A DNA stretch of 32,699 nt from Nocardia alni (GTDB lineage Bacteria > Actinomycetota > Actinomycetes > Mycobacteriales > Mycobacteriaceae): positions 1 to 32,699 of the forward strand of contig NZ_JAGPOX010000113.1 of assembly GCF_019038435.1 (NCBI RefSeq). Direction: 5' to 3'. Numbering within the stretch: the first letter of the stretch is position 1; the number at the start of each line of letters is the position of its first letter. The translations under genes and the position numbers were made by a program. This document shows, piece by piece, positions 1 through 7,858 of this stretch. The notes beneath the pieces were generated by a model, which saw only the letters and a list, made by a program, of their open reading frames with translations, made no database searches and was not told the DNA's origin.

Positions 1-917
1 CTCCCGCCCGCGATGATGCCCGCGCCGATCCCCGTCGACGCCTTGACCAGCAGCAGGTCCCCGATCTCCGGATGGCGGGCGTGCTCGGCCAGGGCCAGCG
101 CGTTCACATCACTGTCCACCCGCACCGGGGCGGCGAACCGCTCGGTGAAGTATTCGGACACGGCCACATCGCCCAGGGCCGGTCCCGCACCCATGCTCAG
201 TCCGGTCGCGACGTCGACCGCCGCCGGCACGCTGACACCCACTCCGAATACCACCCGCCCCGCGCTCGTCCCGTTCCCATGCCGGATTCGGCCGCCCGTC
301 GCAGGCGTATCGGCTGACGCCGGATCGTCGCCTTCTACAGACACGGCCGACATGCGCACGGCTTGCGAGCCGCCCGATCGTGGCTGTGCATCGTCACCTG
401 CGTCACCGCCGCCCGATACGCGCGTACCCGGCACGGACCCGGCCGAGATGTCGGCTGTCGACTCCCGCGGGTCCGCGACATTGACACCCACTGCCGGTGC
501 GGCCACGGCGCCACCGACCCGCGTGAGCAGAACTTCCATATGCTCGGCCGCCCGGGCGAGGACCTCCTGCGTCACTCCCCCCGCGTGAACGGCGAATTCG
601 GCGGCGGCCAGGATGCGGCCGCCCAGGTCACACACCGCGACCTGGGCGCGGCTGGCGCCGATCGAAGCGGCCAGGACCACACCCGATTCGGGGTTGAAGA
701 CCAGTCGTGTCGGGGGACGGCCGCCGGTGGAGCCGCCCTCGGCGCGCTCGGCGATCAAGCCGCGCTCGAGCAGTTGATCCACCCGCAGCGTCACGGCGGT
801 GCGGGACAGGCCCGTCAGGCGGCGGATATCCGCGCGGGTGATCACGTCGTGACCGCGGATCAGGCACAACACATCTCCTGCCGAGACGCCCGGCGTCGCC
901 ATCGGTCGACCGGTCAC
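1..917 (-). CDS. ROK-family transcriptional repressor, C-terminus cut by window edge
   Basis: The frame is open from a GTG at 917 to the left edge (305 codons visible, alternative ATG at 902). Residues about 12-75 form a winged helix-turn-helix with a typical ROK-repressor wing (RLTGLSRTAVTLRVDQLLERGLI, interrupted here only by reading order), followed by GGRPPT. The sugar-kinase-like part follows: an ASIGASRAQVAVCDLGG phosphate-binding strand, then GVGVSVPAAVD, VDSDVNALALAEH and KASTGIGAGIIAGG. Such proteins bind sugars or sugar phosphates and control carbohydrate genes. It is divergent from edd-glk-eda, so control of that operon is the natural inference. An oddity is a low-complexity Ala/Gly/Ser/Asp-rich stretch at about residues 137-222, between the regulator helix and GVGVSVP, where ROK proteins usually have only a few residues. 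The frame stays open across it, so it reads as an insertion and not a frameshift. Confidence 0.85.
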   Translation of the reverse strand, partial: MTGRPMATPGVSAGDVLCLIRGHDVITRADIRRLTGLSRTAVTLRVDQLLERGLIAERAEGGSTGGRPPTRLVFNPESGVVLAASIGASRAQVAVCDLGGRILAAAEFAVHAGGVTQEVLARAAEHMEVLLTRVGGAVAAPAVGVNVADPRESTADISAGSVPGTRVSGGGDAGDDAQPRSGGSQAVRMSAVSVEGDDPASADTPATGGRIRHGNGTSAGRVVFGVGVSVPAAVDVATGLSMGAGPALGDVAVSEYFTERFAAPVRVDSDVNALALAEHARHPEIGDLLLVKASTGIGAGIIAGG

Positions 918-1102
918 AGCTGCACCTCGCTAGCGCTCGGCTCCGCTGCGACCGCTGGTGCTGCGCCTACGGCTCCCTCGCTTCGCTCGGTCATTACACC
1001 TCCCGCACCTGAGCATCCATCGGATCGGCAGACCCTAGAGGACCACCATATCCACCCAGTTCAGAATGCCGTAACCTCATATAGGTACTTGATGAACCAA
1101 AG

Positions 1103-1137
1103 TTTGCTTGCAAATGATCTTAACTCTCGGATAGCGT
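1103..1137 (+). promoter_or_regulatory. Putative edd promoter with overlapping dyad
   Basis: TTGCAA (1108-1113) and TAGCGT (1132-1137) are separated by 18 bases and could be -35 and -10 boxes, placing transcription start about 25-30 bases before the edd ATG. The dyad TTTGC-TT-GCAAA (1103-1114) lies on the -35 box, a position suited to repression, perhaps by the divergent ROK protein. The -35 match is only partial. A second small dyad, ACCT-N5-AGGT, lies just upstream near 1075-1087. The rest of the 254-bp divergent gap (918-1171) is GC-rich low-complexity sequence next to the ROK start. Confidence 0.35.
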
Positions 1138-1171
1138 CATGTGCGTTCGATCACAACCGAAGGAGCCCGCG

Positions 1172-3016
1172 ATGTCGGCCCACCTCGAACCACACCCGGC
1201 GGTTCACCCCGTCGTCGCGGCCGTCACCGGCCGCGTCATCGAGCGCAGCGCCGCGACCCGGCGCGCCTACCTCGACCGCATCCGGGCCGCGGGATCCCGC
1301 GGCCCGGCCCGCATGTCCCTGGCCTGCAGCAATTTCGCGCACGGATTCGCCGCGTGCAACCCGGCCGACAAGCTCGCGCTGCGCGGCGAGACCCATCCCA
1401 ATATCGCCATCGTGTCCGCGTACAACGACATGCTCTCGGCGCATCAGCCGTATCGGGACTACCCGGCCGTGCTGCGCGAGGCCATCGCCAGCGCGCGGGG
1501 TGTGGCGCAGTTCGCCGGGGGCGTGCCCGCCATGTGCGACGGGATCACCCAGGGCCGCCCCGGCATGGAACTGTCGCTGTTCAGCCGCGACGTCATCGCC
1601 ATGGCCACCGCGATCGCGCTGTCCCACGACATGTTCGACGGAGCGCTGATGCTGGGCGTGTGCGACAAGATCGTGCCCGGGCTGGTCATCGGCGCGCTGT
1701 CGTTCGGCCATCTGCCGGTTCTGCTCGTGCCCGCCGGGCCGATGGAGTCCGGCATGGCCAACAAGGACAAGAGCCGGGTGCGCCAGCTGCACGCCGAGGG
1801 CAAAGCGAGCAAGGCGGATCTGCTCGCCGCCGAATCGGCCAGTTATCACGGCCCCGGCACCTGCACCTTCTACGGCACCGCGAATTCCAATCAGCTGCTG
1901 ATGGAGGTCATGGGCCTGCATCTACCCGGAGCCAGCTTCGTCACCCCGAACACTCCCCTGCGCACGGCGCTGACCGCCGCGGCCGGGCGGCGCATTGTGG
2001 AACTGACCGCGCTGCGCGGGGGCACTGCACCGATCGGCGAGGTGATCGACGAGCACGCCATCGTCAACGGCGTGGTCGCGCTGCTGGCCACCGGTGGCTC
2101 GACCAACCACACCATGCACCTGGTGGCCATCGCCGCCGCGGCCGGAATCGACGTGCGCTGGAGCGATTTCGCCGAACTGTCGGCCCTGGTGCCCACCCTG
2201 ACCCGGATCTACCCCAACGGCGAGGCCGATATCAACGCCTTCCAGACCGCCGGCGGAATGCCCCTGCTGATCAGCGAATTGCTCTCGGCGGGACTGCTGC
2301 ACGACGACGTCACCACGGTGGCCGGCCGCGGCCTGTCCGCCCATTACTGCGAAGTGCCGCTGCTGGAGGACGACGGCGAACTCGCCTGGCACACCGGACC
2401 TTCCGACAGCGGTGACAAGACGGTCCTGCGCTCGGCGGCCGATCCGTTCGCCCCCGACGGCGGCCTGCGCATGCTCGACGGAACCCTCGGCCGCGCGGTG
2501 ATCAAGGTGTCGGCGGTATCCCCGGAGCATCGCGTGGTCTGCGCTCCCGCGAGGGTTTTCGACGATCAGGAGGCCTTCCTGGCGGCGTTCCGGGCCGGTG
2601 AACTGAACCGGGACGTGGTGACCGTCATGCGATTCCAGGGGCCACGCGCCAACGGAATGCCCGAGCTGCACAAGCTGACCCCGGCATTGGGTGTGCTGCA
2701 GGATCGTGGCCACGCGGTCGCGCTGGTCACCGACGGACGCATGTCGGGGGCGTCGGGCAAGGTGCCCACCGCCATGCATGTGACGCCCGAGGCCGCGGCC
2801 GACGGGCCGATCGCCCGCATCGCCGACGGCGACCTCATCGAGGTGAACGCCGAGACCGGAGCGCTCGAAATCCTGGTCGGCCGAGAGGAATTCGACGCGC
2901 GCATCGCAGCGCAGGCCCCGGCCGCGGCGGTCGGCACCGGGCGCGAACTGTTCGAATCGTTCCGCACGGCTGTCGGCCCGGCCGATCGGGGCGCGACTGT
3001 CTTCGGAGCTGCCTGA
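1172..3016 (+). CDS. edd: Phosphogluconate dehydratase (Entner-Doudoroff)
   Basis: Dehydrates 6-phosphogluconate to 2-keto-3-deoxy-6-phosphogluconate in the cytosol. The 614-residue length fits the family (about 600-610). It belongs to the IlvD/Edd Fe-S dehydratases. Visible hallmarks are AMCDGITQG (Cys122), GVCDKIVPG (Cys164) and GTCTFYGTANSNQ (Cys231), which supply the cluster cysteines, and VTDGRMSGASGKVPTAMH near the C-terminus. The specific motifs SAYNDMLSAHQPY and GGVPAMCDG favour Edd over the related dihydroxy-acid dehydratase. The ATG at 1172 was chosen because GAAGGAG lies 6 bases upstream, and longer in-frame starts lack a site. It is the first gene of an edd-glk-eda cluster. zwf and pgl are not in the window. 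Confidence 0.95.
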   Translation: MSAHLEPHPAVHPVVAAVTGRVIERSAATRRAYLDRIRAAGSRGPARMSLACSNFAHGFAACNPADKLALRGETHPNIAIVSAYNDMLSAHQPYRDYPAVLREAIASARGVAQFAGGVPAMCDGITQGRPGMELSLFSRDVIAMATAIALSHDMFDGALMLGVCDKIVPGLVIGALSFGHLPVLLVPAGPMESGMANKDKSRVRQLHAEGKASKADLLAAESASYHGPGTCTFYGTANSNQLLMEVMGLHLPGASFVTPNTPLRTALTAAAGRRIVELTALRGGTAPIGEVIDEHAIVNGVVALLATGGSTNHTMHLVAIAAAAGIDVRWSDFAELSALVPTLTRIYPNGEADINAFQTAGGMPLLISELLSAGLLHDDVTTVAGRGLSAHYCEVPLLEDDGELAWHTGPSDSGDKTVLRSAADPFAPDGGLRMLDGTLGRAVIKVSAVSPEHRVVCAPARVFDDQEAFLAAFRAGELNRDVVTVMRFQGPRANGMPELHKLTPALGVLQDRGHAVALVTDGRMSGASGKVPTAMHVTPEAAADGPIARIADGDLIEVNAETGALEILVGREEFDARIAAQAPAAAVGTGRELFESFRTAVGPADRGATVFGAA

Positions 3017-3198
3017 TGGGCCGACAGCAATCCATCGGTCCGGTACGCTTCTCGGCCGGATTCGACATCGAGTACGCCGGAGCCGGGTGTGGATCCCGGC
3101 CACGAACATGCCGCGATGACGGACCGACGGCATCCTGGGGCGACGGTAGGACCAAGCGCTCTCCGAACGCACAACTCCCCGAGGCGAATTCCCGATGA
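3016..3198 (+). CDS. Possible 60-residue ORF between edd and glk
   Basis: This small frame starts inside the edd stop (TGATG) with GGAG 7 bases upstream, and ends inside the glk start (ATGA). It would therefore be translationally coupled on both sides. No known family is recognised, there is no membrane segment, and the tail is rich in Arg, Gly, Pro and Ser. Third-position GC looks lower than in its neighbours, especially in the second half. It may simply be a 178-bp spacer that happens to be open. Confidence 0.25.
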   Translation: MGRQQSIGPVRFSAGFDIEYAGAGCGSRPRTCRDDGPTASWGDGRTKRSPNAQLPEANSR

Positions 3199-4205
3199 CG
3201 ACTCTCGAACCAACCCCCGACGCGCCGTGGTTGGTCGCCGATATCGGCGGCACCCATGCCCGGTTCGGCCTGGTATCCCGACTTCATGCCGAGCCGCAGG
3301 AGGTCCGGATTCTGCGCTGCGCGGACTACCCGGGCCTGGTTGCGGCAGTGGAGGATTACCTGCACAGGGTTCCCTCCTGCGCGCACCCGTCGGCGGCCTG
3401 CGTGGCCGTGGCGGGGCCGGTGCGCGGCGACCGGTTCCGGCTCACCAACGCGCACTGGGACTTCTCGATCTCCGAGAGCCGAATCCGGCTCGGTCTGGAC
3501 CATCTCGAGCTGATCAACGATTTCACCGCTCTGGCCCTCGCCGTGCCGCAGTTGCCGAGTTCGGTGTTCGTTCGCATCGGCGCGGGTGTGCGCTGGGCGG
3601 CCGAGCCGATGGCGGTGATCGGGCCGGGCACGGGCCTGGGCGTGAGCGGGCTGATGCGAGTCCAGCAGCGCTGGGTGCCGATCCCCGGTGAGGGCGGGCA
3701 CGCCGGTCTGCCGGTGGAGACCCAGGCCGAGGCCGAGGTGGCCAGGGTGCTGCGCGAACAGCACGCGATCGTGGACGCCGAGACGGCCCTGTCCGGGCCC
3801 GGGCTGGCGCGGCTGTACCGCGCGCTGTGCGTGGTACACGACCGCGCACCCGCGCCGATGGCGCCCGAACAGGTGTGCACGGCGGGTCGGCGCGGCGCGG
3901 ATCCCGTTGCCCGCGAGGCATTGTCGATGTTCTGCGGGATGCTCGGAGCCTTCGCCGGGAATATCGCGCTGACCCTCGGCGCGCGGGGCGGAGTGCTGCT
4001 GGGCGGCGGCATCCTGCCCGGCATCGTGGACTTCCTGGCCGATAGCGACTTTCGCTCACGATTCGTCGGAAATCGCTGCGTGGCAGGCTATCTCGACCAT
4101 GTCGCAACCGAACTCATCGTGGCCGCGACCCCCGCCCTGCTGGGCGCGACCGTCATCCTGCAACAGCACATCCTCGATCAGCAACTCGTCCCGGAGCCGG
4201 TATGA
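3195..4205 (+). CDS. glk: Glucokinase, non-ROK (E. coli Glk) type
   Basis: Phosphorylates glucose with ATP to glucose 6-phosphate. The 336-residue protein carries the N-terminal phosphate-binding loop ADIGGTHARFGL (residues 15-26), the catalytic-Asp motif LINDFTALAL (Asp109), VIGPGTGLGVSGL (about 141-153) and IPGEGGHAGLP, with a C-terminal GARGGVLLGGGILPG segment. This pattern is the Glk family (PF02685) and not the ROK sugar kinases. The start ATG has only a weak GAGG site about 9 bases upstream and overlaps the end of the small upstream ORF. Its own end overlaps eda by ATGA, so the two are translationally coupled. Context: supplies substrate to the Entner-Doudoroff branch. Confidence 0.93.
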   Translation: MTTLEPTPDAPWLVADIGGTHARFGLVSRLHAEPQEVRILRCADYPGLVAAVEDYLHRVPSCAHPSAACVAVAGPVRGDRFRLTNAHWDFSISESRIRLGLDHLELINDFTALALAVPQLPSSVFVRIGAGVRWAAEPMAVIGPGTGLGVSGLMRVQQRWVPIPGEGGHAGLPVETQAEAEVARVLREQHAIVDAETALSGPGLARLYRALCVVHDRAPAPMAPEQVCTAGRRGADPVAREALSMFCGMLGAFAGNIALTLGARGGVLLGGGILPGIVDFLADSDFRSRFVGNRCVAGYLDHVATELIVAATPALLGATVILQQHILDQQLVPEPV

Positions 4206-4816
4206 ACCCCCTCGACACAGCCCCCGTAATCCCCGTCGTCGTACTCGACGATCCCGGCCGCGCCGTACCGCTGGCCCGAGCGCTGCTCGACGGCGGCATC
4301 GGCATCATCGAGGTCACGCTGCGCTCGGACGCGGCGCTGGCCGCGATCGAGGCCATCGCCGCCGAGGTGCCCGAGATGATGGTCGGCGCGGGCACCCTGC
4401 TCACCTCGGCGCAGATCGCGGCCGTCGTCGAGGCGGGGGCGCGCTTCCTGGTCAGCCCGGGCGCCACCCCCGCCCTGCTCGACGCGCTCGCCGATACCGG
4501 ACTGCCGTATCTGCCCGGCGTATCGACGGTTTCGGAGATCCTGACCGTGCTCGAGCGCGGTGTCACCGAGATGAAGTTCTTCCCCGCCGAATCCTCCGGC
4601 GGCGTGGCCGCGCTGCGCTCGTTCACCGGACCGCTGCCGCAGATCCGCTTCTGCCCGACCGGGGGCATCACGCCCGCCACGGCGCCGGAGTATCTCGCCC
4701 TGCCGAACGTCGGCTGCGTCGGCGGGACCTGGCTCACCCCGGCGGCCGCCGTCACCGCGGGCGACTGGGCTCGGATCCGGAGCCTGGCCGAGTCCGCCGC
4801 CGACCTGCGGGCTTGA
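4202..4816 (+). CDS. eda: KDPG/KHG aldolase
   Basis: Cleaves 2-keto-3-deoxy-6-phosphogluconate to pyruvate and glyceraldehyde 3-phosphate. The 204-residue length matches this class I aldolase. The general-base region GIIEVTLRS (Glu37), GAGTLLTSAQ, RFLVSPGATP, YLPGVSTVSE and the Schiff-base lysine in EMKFFPAE (Lys125) are all in order, with the phosphate-binding CPTGGITPA and GGTWLTP near the end. The ATG overlaps the glk stop by four bases (ATGA). It is the last gene of the cluster. Confidence 0.95.
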   Translation: MNPLDTAPVIPVVVLDDPGRAVPLARALLDGGIGIIEVTLRSDAALAAIEAIAAEVPEMMVGAGTLLTSAQIAAVVEAGARFLVSPGATPALLDALADTGLPYLPGVSTVSEILTVLERGVTEMKFFPAESSGGVAALRSFTGPLPQIRFCPTGGITPATAPEYLALPNVGCVGGTWLTPAAAVTAGDWARIRSLAESAADLRA

Positions 4817-4925
4817 CATGTCGTCCGGCGCCCGATTCCAGGGATAATAAAGTATTCAAATTCCCATGGATGGGAGCCGGCGATTACACCGTGCCCGAAG
4901 CCCCTCAATACACTTGGGGATCACC

Positions 4926-4940
4926 ATCGATCTGATCGAT
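4926..4940. promoter_or_regulatory. 15-bp dyad upstream of the DUF4254 gene
   Basis: ATCGATC-T-GATCGAT is a perfect 7-bp inverted repeat about 96 bp before the DUF4254 start. It could be an operator. The surrounding gap (4817-5035) is locally AT-richer than the genes, notably around 4840-4870, but I find no well-spaced -35/-10 pair in it and no clear terminator for eda. Confidence 0.2.
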
Positions 4941-5035
4941 TTCCGAAAGTGTCCATGCCTTTCGAGCGGATCGGCGGAACGGCGCCGAATTGTTACATAT
5001 TCGGTCGCCGCCGAGTGAATCGAGAGGGTACTGCT

Positions 5036-5599
5036 ATGAATCGCCAGTCGGCTGCCGCAACCCCCACGGGCCAAGGAATAGCCGCGATGTACGACCGACC
5101 GCGGGATGCCGGGCGGCACAACGGCTGGCTACTCGTCGAGGGCACCGCGGCGCATCGGACCGGACCGCTACCCTCCGCCGAGCTTCTCCTGGCGGCCATC
5201 CACGGCCACCAGGTGGAGCACCCGCTCGCTGGATATGCCCGTGCACTGGCCGAACTCCACCATCGGCAGATAACGGCATGTCCCGGGCAGGAGTCCGACA
5301 TCGACACTGCCCGCCGCACCGCGATACACGCCATCACCGTCTGGCTCGAACATCAGATGCCGCAGCACCGCGAGAACGCGGCACTGCACACCGAATCCCT
5401 CGGCAGTGTCATCGATCGCTTCGCGGCCGCATGTGTTCGCGCCGACCATATTCTGCTCGACCTGCACGATGATCCAGGCGACCCCCGAATTCATGCCGCC
5501 TGGTTTCATCTCGCCGAATTGAGCAATGGATACGATGATCTGATTCTGGATGTTGCCGCCGGCAGAAGACGATTGCCGATATCGCCGGAACAGCTCTAG
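5036..5599 (+). CDS. DUF4254 domain-containing protein
   Basis: A 187-residue cytosolic protein of unknown function. It shows the DUF4254 pattern common in Nocardia and relatives: LPSAELLLAAIHGHQVEHPL (about 45-65), a helix ending in LHHRQ, an ID-ARR-AIHAI-W segment, HTESLGSVIDRFAAACVRA, and the C-terminal WFHLAELSNGYDDLILDVAAGRRRLP. The ATG at 5036 was chosen because GAGAGGG lies 7 bases upstream; an in-frame extension to 4949 lacks a site and conserved sequence. It converges on the asparagine synthetase gene with only four bases between stop codons. Function is not known. Confidence 0.75.
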   Translation: MNRQSAAATPTGQGIAAMYDRPRDAGRHNGWLLVEGTAAHRTGPLPSAELLLAAIHGHQVEHPLAGYARALAELHHRQITACPGQESDIDTARRTAIHAITVWLEHQMPQHRENAALHTESLGSVIDRFAAACVRADHILLDLHDDPGDPRIHAAWFHLAELSNGYDDLILDVAAGRRRLPISPEQL

Positions 5600-5603
5600 C
5601 CGA

Positions 5604-7409
5604 TCAGGCTATGCGCACCCGCAGATCGGTCAGCCACATATTCGTCTCGAGTACATAGGCAATACGATTCAGCGCGGTCCAATCGGCGCCGTTGTCGTCA
5701 TCGGCGATAATTCGTTCGACGACCGACCGATCCACCACTTGCCACACCGGCGCACCGTGATCCGCCAGCACATCGCGTGCCGCACCGAACTGCGCCCGTT
5801 GGTAGTCGGCGGTCTGGGCGCTCGGATATCCGCTCTTGCGCCGCATCGCGACGTCGGCGGGCAGCAGATCGCCGACGGCGGCGCGCAGGATTCCCTTCTC
5901 GATCCCGCCGTGATTCTTCATCGCCCAGGGAATGTTCCAGGCGTACTGGGCGAGATCGTGGTCGCAGAACGGGACTCTGGCCTCCACACTCGCGGCCATA
6001 CTCATCCGGTCGACCCGCTGCAGCAGGAAGTCCAGATAGAAGGTGTAGGTCAGCCAGGAGACCTCCCGGGCCCGCCGATCGGCCGGCGTGTCGGAGTCCA
6101 GGCGGGGAATTCGATTGCGTGCCGTCGCATAGCTGTCGCGCGCGTAGTCGGTCAACTCCGCCTCCCAGACGACATCGCGGCGCAGCAGTGGCGTCGACTC
6201 CTGATACGTCCGGTGCCAAGGGAATACGCCGACTGGAGTGTCTCGCCACCACGGATATCCGGCGAACGCCTCGTCGGCGCCCTCGCCGCCGACGACCACG
6301 ATGGTTCCGCTGTCGCGAATGTGCTGGAACAGCAGGTACATCGACACACTCAACGACCGGTGCATCGGGCGTCCCCAGATCCGCAGGGCGTGGTCCTGGG
6401 CCGCCAGAAGTTCGTCGGTCGACACCTCGCGAGTGGAGTGGGCCGAACCGATATGGGCCGCCATCTTGACCGCCCACGGCGAGTCACGGTCGATCTGGAG
6501 CGCCGAGGCAGAGTAGTTGGTCCGGGTCGAGGTGTAGTCGATATCGTAGGTCTTCAGGCCCGGAACATCCTGTGCGGCAAGGGCTGCCACGGCACTCGAG
6601 TCGACGCCGCCGGAGAGCATCGTGCCGAGCGGCACATCCGAGATCAGTTGCCCGCGCACCGATTCCTGCAGCAGTTCCCGGATCCGCTCGGCCGTCGTGG
6701 GTACGTCGTCACGGTGCGGCCGGGCCTCCAGCCGCCAGTAGCACCGTGAGCGGACGATCCCGTGCCGGAACGTCACGATATGCCCCGGCTCGACCTGATG
6801 AAATCCGCGCAGCACCGTGCGTTCCCGGTTGACCATCGGGACCAGGCAGAACAGTTCGGCCAACCCGGCGGCGTCGAGGACAGGCTCCACCTCGGGGTGC
6901 GCCAGGATGGCCTTCTCCTCACTGCCGAACACCACGTGATCGGGCGTATGGACATAGAACAGCGGCTTCACCCCGAGCGGGTCACGAGCCAGCGTCAGCG
7001 TGCGGGCGTGTTCGTCCCAGACTGCGAACGCGAACATCCCGGTGAATCGTTCGACGCAGCCCGCACCCCATTCGTCGAACGCCTGCAGCACCACCTCGGT
7101 ATCGGATGCCGTCCGGAAAACCCTTCCCAGGCCCTGCAATTGGGCGCGCAGCTTCCGATAGTTGTACAACTCCCCGTTGTAGCTGATGACCAGCGCCGCA
7201 CCGTTGCGGCCGCGCATCACCATCGGCTGCGCGCCGCTGTCGACATCGATCACCGACAGGCGCGTGTGGCCGATCGCGGCGTGCGCGCCGATCCACTGCC
7301 CGGCGCCGTCGGGGCCTCGGTGTCGAAGTGTGCCGGTCATGCGGTCGAGTACCGCACCGTCCCCGCCAGTCAATCCCGCCCAGGTCACGTATCCCGCGAT
7401 ACCGCACAT
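5604..7409 (-). CDS. asnB: Asparagine synthase (glutamine-hydrolysing), AsnB type
   Basis: Amidates aspartate, or an aspartate-like acid, with ATP and glutamine. The start at 7409 is fixed by the N-terminal nucleophile: processing of MCGIAGY exposes Cys2, so the in-frame upstream extension cannot be native. The class II glutaminase domain (1-210) shows RHRGPDG, GHTRLSVID, ISYNGELYNY and ASDTEVVLQAF. The synthetase domain has the PP-loop SGGVDSS (266-272) and continues to residue 601, the usual AsnB length. The ribosome site is weak. It stands alone between convergent DUF4254 and a 449-bp gap. It may serve primary metabolism; AsnB-type enzymes also tailor natural products, and the sequence does not decide between them. 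Confidence 0.9.
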   Translation of the reverse strand: MCGIAGYVTWAGLTGGDGAVLDRMTGTLRHRGPDGAGQWIGAHAAIGHTRLSVIDVDSGAQPMVMRGRNGAALVISYNGELYNYRKLRAQLQGLGRVFRTASDTEVVLQAFDEWGAGCVERFTGMFAFAVWDEHARTLTLARDPLGVKPLFYVHTPDHVVFGSEEKAILAHPEVEPVLDAAGLAELFCLVPMVNRERTVLRGFHQVEPGHIVTFRHGIVRSRCYWRLEARPHRDDVPTTAERIRELLQESVRGQLISDVPLGTMLSGGVDSSAVAALAAQDVPGLKTYDIDYTSTRTNYSASALQIDRDSPWAVKMAAHIGSAHSTREVSTDELLAAQDHALRIWGRPMHRSLSVSMYLLFQHIRDSGTIVVVGGEGADEAFAGYPWWRDTPVGVFPWHRTYQESTPLLRRDVVWEAELTDYARDSYATARNRIPRLDSDTPADRRAREVSWLTYTFYLDFLLQRVDRMSMAASVEARVPFCDHDLAQYAWNIPWAMKNHGGIEKGILRAAVGDLLPADVAMRRKSGYPSAQTADYQRAQFGAARDVLADHGAPVWQVVDRSVVERIIADDDNGADWTALNRIAYVLETNMWLTDLRVRIA

Positions 7410-7858
7410 ATTCCAACCAGTTTCGATCCGGAGGCCGTCTGCCCAGGCCTCAGAACATATCCTGGCTAATCCCCAGCCATGGGGATACCGAGCGGTCTTA
7501 TGCCGATAACCGGTGGGCGTACCGTGCATTACGTTCTACCGGCACGAGGTGCGGTAAGGAGGTCGTCGACAGCCAGGAAAATCTGCGTACGCGGACGTTA
7601 TATCGTGAGCGACCTGCCGTTCTTCGCATTCGCGTCGAACCGACCGGAGCGCCTTTAACGAAGATACTTGCACTCCCGGAGGCGGTTGAACACCGCCTCC
7701 GGGCTGTCGGCCTCAGCACTCTCATAACCTGCTTGAACAGGCTCCTCCCGTAGGCGTAACACAGCCCATTTCGATGGTGCGCAATTCTGAATTCGGAGCA
7801 ACGGATACGCTCCCGCCGACGAAGAGATTCGCGGCTGATATCGCAATCTATCCGCGAT
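7410..7858. other. 449-bp gap without a convincing gene
   Basis: The stretch lies upstream of asnB and downstream of the PAS/GAF-like gene, both on the minus strand. Short open frames exist on both strands but have no ribosome sites or recognisable sequence, and base composition is less GC-biased than the flanks. The one clear structure is the 12-bp hairpin at 7676-7704. Confidence 0.5.
7676..7704. terminator. Strong 12-bp hairpin, possible terminator
   Basis: CCCGGAGGCGGT-TGAAC-ACCGCCTCCGGG is a perfect 12-bp stem with a 5-base loop. There is no T tract on either side. Terminators without a T tract occur in actinomycetes, and its place about 155 bp past the stop of the minus-strand PAS/GAF-like gene fits termination. 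A regulatory role ahead of asnB is the alternative. Confidence 0.45.

Noticed and set aside
928..1002. Low-complexity stretch with CTCGGCTCCGCTGCG and CTCGCTTCGCTCGG as a mobile repeat
   Set aside because: The arms do not form a clean inverted or direct repeat, and similar GC-rich sequence is common between genes in these genomes.
363..1649. Long open frame across the ROK gene, the divergent gap and the start of edd
   Set aside because: It runs antisense to a clear ROK reading frame and out of frame with edd, has Arg/Ala/Pro-rich low-complexity translation, and no ribosome site. High GC keeps such frames open.
1922..3253. Long minus-strand frame opposite edd
   Set aside because: The plus strand has a full-length Edd with all motifs; the antisense translation matches nothing recognisable.
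4813..4848. TTGACA followed by GATAAT after eda, as a promoter for the DUF4254 gene
   Set aside because: The two boxes are 24 bases apart, too far for a standard promoter, and the first overlaps the eda stop.
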